Shown here: positions 22,701 to 31,700 of the stretch, one piece after another
How positions within the stretch are numbered: the first letter of the stretch is position 1
Layout: each line of letters opens with the position of its first letter
Assembly (NCBI RefSeq): GCF_001625305.1
Contig: NW_017804254.1
Span: 1,154,781 to 1,218,780 of the forward strand
Origin: Branchiostoma belcheri
Lineage: Eukaryota; Chordata; Leptocardii; Amphioxiformes; Branchiostomatidae
DNA length: 64,000 nt
Direction: 5' to 3'
Made by a program: the position numbers and the translations under genes
The notes under the pieces: model-generated
The model's input: only the letters and a program-made list of their open reading frames with translations
Database searches by the model: none
What the model was told of the DNA's origin: nothing

Positions 22701-25700
22701 TAGATTAGGTTAACTGAACTTGGTAACTGTAACATGTCTGTGTGGCTATAGTTTGCTGACAACTTTACTCTACCTTCCCCAGACTGATCTGGCTGTGTGG
22801 TGAGGTGGTCACCACAGGTTTTTGCGAGCGTGTGTGTAAGTCTCTGCCCTGGGTCCAGCTTCTCAACCTTTACAGCGTCTCAGAGACACACGACATCGCA
22901 GTGGAGGACCTCACAGCCTACTACAAGGCATCACAAGAGGTAAAATTTCCTTTCTCATCTTACATGTATATAGCCCTGAGAGATCTATGGTATCAGTATT
23001 GTAAGGGAACCTTCTTCCAGCTGTAGGCCAATCCATTGAGCAAGTTTGTATCTGTTACAGAACAGCCAAACAGGGGTTAAAATGTATCGCTCATAATTTC
23101 AATTTTTGCAATTTGGAAAAGTCTATGGGGTAGTCATTAAAACCCTCAATGCCTTCTCACCCTACATCTGCTTGGAAATTATCCAATTAGATAGTACTGA
23201 TTGTCATTCATGATAATTGTGAACATTTAAGAGCTTAGATACTGAACATAGTTACTTAAAGTTTATTTTCTGAGGACCTATGGTAGTAAGATTCTTACAA
23301 CCAAATCTTATGTTCCTGCCATCCAGTCACTAAGTCAGCGGAAGTTCTGTCCAGTAGGAAGGCTACTTGAAGGTGTGAAGGTTTACATCATGAACGAGGA
23401 GCTACAGCCACAACCTGTGGGTGTCCCAGGAGAGGTCAGTCCTGTCTGCAGTATCATGCAGTTTTCATGCTAGATTTGTAGGTTCATTGCCATCCCTGTC
23501 AGATATTATGTGACTACTAGTAACTACTTTCCATTAGGTTTGCACCAATGTTGCTGTCCTTGGTGCTGAATAGTATTCTTGTCAATGTTCTTTGTAGGTT
23601 TTCCTTGTTTAAAGCTATCATTCTATTTAATGTTCACTAGTGACTGTTACAAGACAGTGTGACATTTACACCAAAACCAGCATGGCGGATCCTAGATTTT
23701 TGATAGGCATACTGTTATGACCAGACACTCATACACTGTACTTCTGCAGTGAAGCACCAACAGTTATTGAACAAACTCAAAGTTTATTGCACTTTCTTCA
23801 AACACTGTACCATTCTCAACTTTTAGAAAGTTAAAGGCTGTCATTTGTTATTGATGAGAATTGAGTCACCAAAGATGCTTAAGAACATTTACACTTGAGG
23901 AAAAAGCATGTTTTGTTCTTCAGCATGTTTGTCATGGCTTTGTGACTGGAAAGCCTCAGTTGTCGACACTAAGAAGCTTATAAGATTGGCTTCTCATATA
24001 CATGTACTGTTGACTCGTGGAGAAATGTCTTACAAACACACCCACAAGTGTTTACTCTGTACATCGGTATTGTATGCGTCTTTGCTACTCCTTTTTTTGT
24101 GTTCACTTTATGGTTGATTGGTTATCTCAGAGTCTGTATGCCTGATCCTCTTCTGTTTATGTACTGTTCACATTGTATTATCAAATGGTGTCGTATAAGA
24201 ACATACAGAAGTGAACGACACAGAAATAGAGTCTCATTCATTCATTTATTCCCTCATGTTTTCTAGATCTACATCACAGGTCCAACCCTGGCGAAGGGCT
24301 ACATCAACCGACCCCAGCTGAACCAGGCGCGCTTCCTTCCGTGTCCCACCAGACTGGCGCTGAGTGACGGGGACAAGCTGTACAAGACGGGGGACTGGGG
24401 GTATCTACTGTCTGACGGACGGCTGGAGATCTGTGGCAGATGTGACACCATGGTCAAGATCAGGGGATACAGTATTGAGATACAGGTCTGTGTGTTATCA
24501 CTGCGTTTTCATGAAAGAGAAGCCGATAGCATGGGGAAGCTATGCAACACAGGAACTTCTGAGCTGCCAATGTGGTTTGAGTAGCATATAAGAACTGGCA
24601 CTTGACATAATGAAATTATGGAATGAATGTGTCCAACATTGTGCAACTGATATAGGTTTGTGAGTGCAATGATACATGTCAACTTATAATTTTCATGTTA
24701 TGTATACTGATTCTTTGTAAATATGTTTTATCAATATACACCCTAGCAGGAGTTTTTTGAGGAGACGGAAGACACAAAATGTGACTTAGAATAACAATCA
24801 AGGACATGAATATGGTGGCTTTCTTAAAAATTCTTTCATCAGATGAAGGTTTATATTTTCAAATGATGTGAACTGTTGCAGGCTGTGGAGGCTGCCCTAC
24901 TGGAGCTGCCCTTGGTGAATGCCTGCGTGGTGCTGGCCCAGGGCGAGGAGGGGACAGACAAGTTCCTGGTGGCGTACGTCGTCCCCGAGGGAGAGACCAG
25001 CAGGAGGGAGATCCGAGCCGAGCTGAAGAGACGACTGCCCTTCTACATGATCCCTGCTCACTTTGTCTTCCTCGACAGGTAACTGCAGGGCGTGACATGT
25101 AGTAGTGGTTTTGGTGGAAAGACTTGCAACACTGCTTAATCTGAAATGTATTCAGTATAACATTGCATAGCCTGGTACCCAGTCCATCATGGTTGGGACA
25201 GACTGTCTTCAGGGCTAATAGTTTTCCCCCGCCCAGCTCAACAGGCTGCCCGGTAGGAGTATTACACATGTGATAACAAAAAAACAAACAAACAAACAAC
25301 CAAAGAAACAATTCATAATTCTAGTTTTGTGTTGCATTTTGTGTTAAGTTGAAGACCAAAACATAATGGGCAGTTCACGATCTCAAAGTTTTCTGCTTTG
25401 AATGTTCCCCCAGCATCCCACTCCTGCCCTCCTCTGGAAAACTAGACAAGAAGGCGCTGCCTCCGCTGGACATGGGCGGGGAGGCCGAGGCTGACGAGAC
25501 AGGGGCGCCCGCCACCGACACGGAGAGGGCGCTGGCCTCACTCTGGTGCTCCATACTACAGCTCAAGACTGTGGATGTACAGGAGAGCTTCTTCGATCTG
25601 GGAGGGTCGGTTACAATATAGCACATAATTATGTCTTTTCTACTGTTTGTTGTTTAGGCTACTACATGTTGTAATCAGATTTTGATGTCTGTTTTGTAAT

Positions 25701-28700
25701 TCTTGAAAAATATAGATACAATTAAAATCATTTCCATTGACATTGTTGGTATTTACCCTTTCTCAAAATCTATCCAGTTGCTTGAGTAACTATATCTAAA
25801 TCTTGTGTCTTTCATTATCTGGATGTGCAGCTTTCATTGACATTCAACCCTTTTTTTTATAAATCCCTTCTGTTGTTTTCAGTCACTCCCTGTTGGCAGC
25901 TAGGCTCCTGTCTAAGGTGAAAGAAGAGCTGGATGTGGTCCTGTCAGTGAAAGACCTGTTCCAACACCCCACCGTCTCCTCCATGGCCCAGCTACTGGAC
26001 ACCAGACAGGCTCCCGATAGGAAACGCAGGTCAGGAAATGTACCGTAGGAAGAAGGCCACTGGATCAGTAATTGAAAAAAGAAACATACAGTACTATGCT
26101 ACATGACTTGTATATCATTGAACCAGTAAGTGCCAACATTCTGCTTGCATTCTCAACTTTGCTATGGAGTGGTCCCTGTTCAAATACTAGTAACATTTCA
26201 AGAAATTCTCAAATTGCCTTCACTCAGTAGTCTATGAACTTAAAGCAAAAAGAAAAAAAACCCTTAGTAGTACTTAAGAGTTAACATAACGACATTTAGA
26301 CAGAGCCAATCATAGAAGTCCTGCATGATAGTTGAAAATTTTATAGATTGACCAGTCTGCCCGCAGTACTGGTATTTAATAATTATAATAAAAATTGCGA
26401 AATTTCTAAATTGCGTAATCTTAATTAAGACAGATACAAACACTGTAGAAATACAACTAACAAGGCTTTAGCACAAAACATTTTGCTTGACCTTTTCATT
26501 AAATCTGGAGGCTAGTTTAATGTTTGTTGATAATCATGTCATGTTGCAGCGCATCAGAGCCTTCGGAACGTAAACTTGACCTGCAGAAGGAAGTGGACCT
26601 GTACGACCAGGCAGGGGTCAGTCTGGACATACAGCTGCGAGCATTTTGGCGGTCAGTCCAGTACGGAAACCGCTGGAACAGTGGAGGGGTCCTGCTGACC
26701 GGGGCCACAGGGTTTCTGGGAGCCTTTATTTTGAGAGATCTCCTCAGAAGTACAAAGGTTACTGTAACCATTCAACTTTTTATACTCTTGTCAATCTACT
26801 TGTAGCATAGTGTGGGCCGTTGGCAAGATCAAATGGAAAAGGCATAGAGTCCAAAAGCCACAAGTTTACCAATTAAAAAAAGCAATGTTTAATACTTTCA
26901 TGGAAAGATAAAGTGTCAGATACCCTTTTTAAAGGTATGTATCTCTTATACTATCCAATTTTTGTCAAATTGAATGTACAATGTACTTGAGGCATAGATT
27001 CATTGGCAAGGTCAAATGCTAATGGCATACACTGTCAGTTCAAAACACACATTATGATTTCAGTGCTTTATCCTCAAACTGAAACATACTGTGTCAAGGA
27101 AAAAATCTCAGATTGTTAGTTTGACTACGTCTTCTTTTAAGAGATACTCACAAGATGATATCATACTTCTCTTCAACCAGATAAGCTTAGGTCTTTAAAG
27201 TTATACCTTTTGTATTGTCTGTAGGTCCATGTGTACTGCCTGGTGCGTGAGCTTCCTGAGCTGAGTGCCAAAGAGCGCCTGCGGGACAACCTACAGTACT
27301 TCGGCATCCTTCCTCAATGTAACGGCAGAAGCAGTCCTAATAAGAACATGTTCCCGACTGGAAATTACAGTGGAAGGTAGCTATAGGATATTTAGAAATT
27401 CTCGTCCCAATAAGAGCAATTCATTAATGAAGATTACCCATGTGTGGAAAGATTGACATAACAGGTGTCTATCACTTTTTCAAGATGTCAAACCTGAGAC
27501 CAGACTGTAAGGTTTGAACCACTCACCTCTGCTCTTTTCAATAAGTCTTATTAAGTGTGCTTGAGTTGTGGCTCTCCCTAAACTCAAGACTTTCTGCTTT
27601 ATGTTCTACTAGTATCCAAGAGGATGCCCCTAACTGAAGCTAGGTACTGATTTACAGCTGAGTCTAGTGAGGAAATACATGTAGGTGTAAATTGCCTTTC
27701 CAAAGGGCACAACAATGGGGCCTGCCAGGGAATTGAACCTAGAACCTTAGGATTCTGAGTCAACAACTCTAACTACAAGACCACCTTGCATTTCTCAGCA
27801 TGATGTGCTAACCTTCCCCAGACTCAGCCCGGGACACAACAGCCCATCTAGAAGCCGCAGCCCGTCGGGAAGACACAGCCCGTCCGGACGCCGTTCCCCG
27901 TCAGGCCGCCGCAGCCCGCTGAGCAGTCGGAACCACCTGGCCGTGAGTCCCGGGTACGGGGGTCATGTTACCGAGGAGATGGAGGAGATGGAGAAGGCTT
28001 TTGAGGAAAGAATCACATGTATTAAAGGTATGGTCATTTTTTGGACATGGTGATATTATCTACCGGTATATCATTTTTAAAGGGTTAGGGTTAGGGTTAG
28101 GGTTAGGGTTAGGGTTAGGGTTAGGGTTAGGGTTAGGGTTAGGGCTAAGGGTTAGGAAAAATATCAACAACCTCAGAAAAGCTGGTATCTCTTCCACCCT
28201 GCAATATCTTCAGAGTATATCTTATTATACAACTTTTTGCTCATCTTGCATTGAAAGTGGGTATGACATAAGTAAAATACAACACGGGGTATTCCGCATC
28301 GCCCTTGGTCCCGGCCCTCCCGCGAGTCGGATCGCCCTCCGGCCTGCGAGCGATCCGATTCGCGGTCGGGCCGATACCTCGGGTGATACGGAATACCCCG
28401 TGTTGTATTATATATATATGCATCTGATGTAATGATATATCATATGCCACGTTTAAAAAAAAATTTAGTGTTTCTTTTCAGCTTTGTAGGTATTGAATCA
28501 GATAGGTTCTTATGTGTCTAATCATCAATGAAAAAATCATTTTGTCTTATATATAATGATATAACTGATGATGTTCTGTGGTACATGTAGGTGATGTATC
28601 CCTGATGAACCTAGGCATGAGTGACGAGGACTACAACTTCCTCAGCCACGAGGTCAGTGAAGTACCATATTACAACTGTTACAGTTACTGAACTTACCCC

Positions 28701-31700
28701 AGTGGGGAATCAATTCGTACAGTCATAATTGTTCACATAACATTTACTGAAAGTGTAAGCCTGATAATGACTGTGAGTTGTGTTGTTGTAGTCTTAGGTG
28801 TGACATTAGCCTAAAATTCTAAATGCAATCCTAACTCTTAAGTCTTACCATAAGGAAAATGATGATCTTGTGACATTTCAGATTGACTTCATCGTCCATG
28901 CAGCTGCACATGTCAACCTTATCTATCCATATGAGGTAGGTTTTGAATAAACAGTACATGTAGGTTGTTAGTACTTATTGTTGTCATTAACTCTTGTTGT
29001 TTTTCATATGCATGTGCAGAATGAATGAAAAGTCATCCTTTCTTGCTGTACACCTTTCTTGCTGTACACCACCAGTTGACCTGTGTTTTTATTTGCAGGC
29101 CCTCACTCACTTGCTCACTCTCTCCCATGCAGGCCCTACATGGCCCCAATGTCCTGGGGACTCAGAATGTGGTGCTGTTTGCCTGCACCAACAAGATCAA
29201 ACCCCTTCACTACATCAGGTTACAACTTTTTCATGCTTTAAACTTTGTGTAACAGTCTTAGTGAGATGGCACACCAAACCTTTGCACATTATCCAAAACT
29301 GCTATATCATTCTTAAAAGCTATCCAATGCCTACTGTACTTGGTTGGTGGCAAAGAGTTCCACTCTTACAATTATAGTTCTAGAATAAAACAAGTTTCTG
29401 AACACCGTTACCAGAGTTATCAGTCTAAGATAGAGGACCTCTATCTTAGACTGATAACTCTGGTATACAAGTACTTGAAGGCTTGATTAATTGAATGTTT
29501 TCAATTTGGATGGTGATTCCACTATAAGGTTAAGTGGGTACATGTAGCGTGGGTCTTTTTAGTCCACCACTTAAAGAAGGTATGACCTGTTTTCCCCAGC
29601 ACGAATGCAGTGTTCCCCCACGGCTGCACACAGTGTGGGGAGGAGGAGGACATGCTGCAGTACGCCTCTCAGCTGACAGATGGCTACGGGCAGACCAAGT
29701 GGGTGGCTGAGCAGCTGGTGCTGAGGGCCAAGGCCAGGGGCTTACCTGTCACTGTGTATAGACTGGGTATTTAAAGGAGTGGCACCATATCAACCTCAAT
29801 TACAATGTTTAACAAATACCTTCAGTAGCCTGTCACTGTATGTAGACTAGGTTAGGATTGGTACCCAGCTCCAATTAAAATGTTTTACCTTCAGTAGTCT
29901 GTCACTGTCTATAGACATGGTTAGGATTGGCACTGTTACTAATTCAATACTAACACAATAGCTTGTCCTTTTAACTTTTTAAGCTTGTTTACTGTAGGCT
30001 TGATATCTACTTCGATAGTTCCTACCCACCAACCAACCAGGTCAACTGAAGAGATGACTTAGTTATATGTGTTGATGATGCCTCACCTGACACCCCTCTG
30101 TAGGTAACCTGTCAGGAGACAGTCAGCAGGCCTTCTGGAACCCTGCAGACTTCATCCTGCTTACCCTGCAGGCCTGTGTGGACACCATGACTGCACCGGA
30201 CATAGACTGGGAGGTACAGCACCTACACATGTGCACATGTACAGCACTGCATTAGGATCAGTAAAGGAACAAGTTTTAGTCATATCGTTAGCATGTATGT
30301 TCAAAAGCTTGCTGTAAATTGCAAAACTTAAGCTGTGGTTGAGTTTGTGGTAGGAACATTAACTAAAGAAGAGGAGTTTTTCATAGTGTTTAAAATTCAT
30401 GGTTGAAACAATTCTGTAGTACTGTTAGAGTAGTCACACAAGGAAAACTTTTGTGGTTTAAAAGCTGCAGTGGAGACTCTGAGGTAAAAGTGAAAACCGC
30501 AAAAATAAAATCACTGCAAAACTATTAAAATTCACGGTATCTGTATTTAGTGGAACACATCATAAAAAAATTATATTTCATTTCATTTAACATTAAGCAA
30601 TATGAGTCAAATTTCCAGCAACTTAATGGTTTTCATGAGAATGGCTGATGACCACTGATGTAGACAATGAAACATCAGAATGAAATTCACAAACGTTGCA
30701 AATGTTGACCAATTACTTGTCTCTGACCCTCAGATTGAGATGACACCGGTAGACTTTTGTGAGTGAGACCATCGTGATGTTGTCACAGAACATCATGTTG
30801 GCAGCAGGAAAGATCTTCCACCTCATCAACCCACAGCCCATCAAGTCACAGTAAGGAGATTTCAAACTCATGTTACTTACATCTAAGTAAATGATCTGTC
30901 TGTTGGAGAACACATATTGCATTCAATCTGTTGTGAGCTGGTAGGGGTCTAGCTTGCACAAGCTATATTTCTGGTTTATTTAATACTTTACTTCCAGGTA
31001 CAGAAATATTGTTTTGGGTGGCTGAGCTGTGGGTTTGTGTGCCTGTTTGTCAAGAAAGAGTCTAATTGACAGCATGTGGGTAGGGAAGATTGACAGGCAG
31101 AATGACAGGAGGTCAAACACAGGAAAAGGAGTCTGTGATGATCTTTGACGGTCACAAAAATTGCAAAGACTTCCCGGAAGTCTAAAATCTCTGATTTTCT
31201 TGTTTTGATGTATTCTACAGAACCCTGTTTGACTGGATGCGTGTGAATGGATACCCTTTGAAGTTACTCCCTCACAAGGACTGGTGCAGCAGGTAGGGAG
31301 GAACAAAACTTTGATTCATACTAATCAATCACACTGTTTTAATTCTGATTTTTGTTAAAAAATAGATGTTTTCATAATTATCTCTTTCGTTTTTGTGTTT
31401 CAGGGTAGAAGAGCACAGTCGTGAGCAGGGAGAGGAGTCTGGGCTGGGCACCATGATCAGGTCTTTACATCTACATCTAATTATCTCTGTCAGGGAGGTC
31501 ATGTTTTAAACAGGATGAGCGTAGGTTGTTGTAGCAGGTGATACGTTCAAGCCTCATCATGATCAGATTACAAGGGCGTAGGGTAAAGATTATTCTGAGG
31601 TTAATGTCCAGTTCTAGAAATAAATCTGTGCAGCATCACAATTGCTGACCAGGTATTGTTTCTAATGCCCTTTACAGAGACCCAGCAGTGTTCACAGCCA

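Larger units (their letters stand above)
13776..25495 (+). other. Adenylation (A) domain segment, exons 1-10
   Basis: The core motifs of the ANL superfamily are present in order: YSSGTTGKPKG (A3, exon 3), FFVWEMLRPLLKG (A4, exon 4), NLYSVSETHDIA (A5, exon 6, with S-V-S replacing the usual G-P-T), GVPGEIYITG (A6, exons 7-8), YKTGDWG (A7), GRCDTMVKIRGYSIEIQ (A8) and SSGKLDKKALP (A10, with the catalytic Lys, exon 10). Aligned by eye to GrsA, the specificity positions 235/236/239/278/299/301/322/330/331 read V, F, W, L, W, C, L, D, I. The Val at 235 removes the Asp that binds the alpha-amino group of amino acids. Confidence 0.88.

Noticed and set aside
27965-28450. Open frames with (GL)n and Arg/Pro-rich stretches on both strands
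   Set aside because: They read through the TTAGGG array and the GC-rich snapback element.
29409-29465. microRNA precursor
   Set aside because: Exact 28-base arms with a one-base loop do not fit a Drosha/Dicer substrate.
30759-30786. A tiny intron (GTGAGT ... CACAG) that would avoid the exon 20 frame problem
   Set aside because: About 28 bases is too short for spliceosomal removal, and it would delete the conserved VSETIVMLSQ motif.
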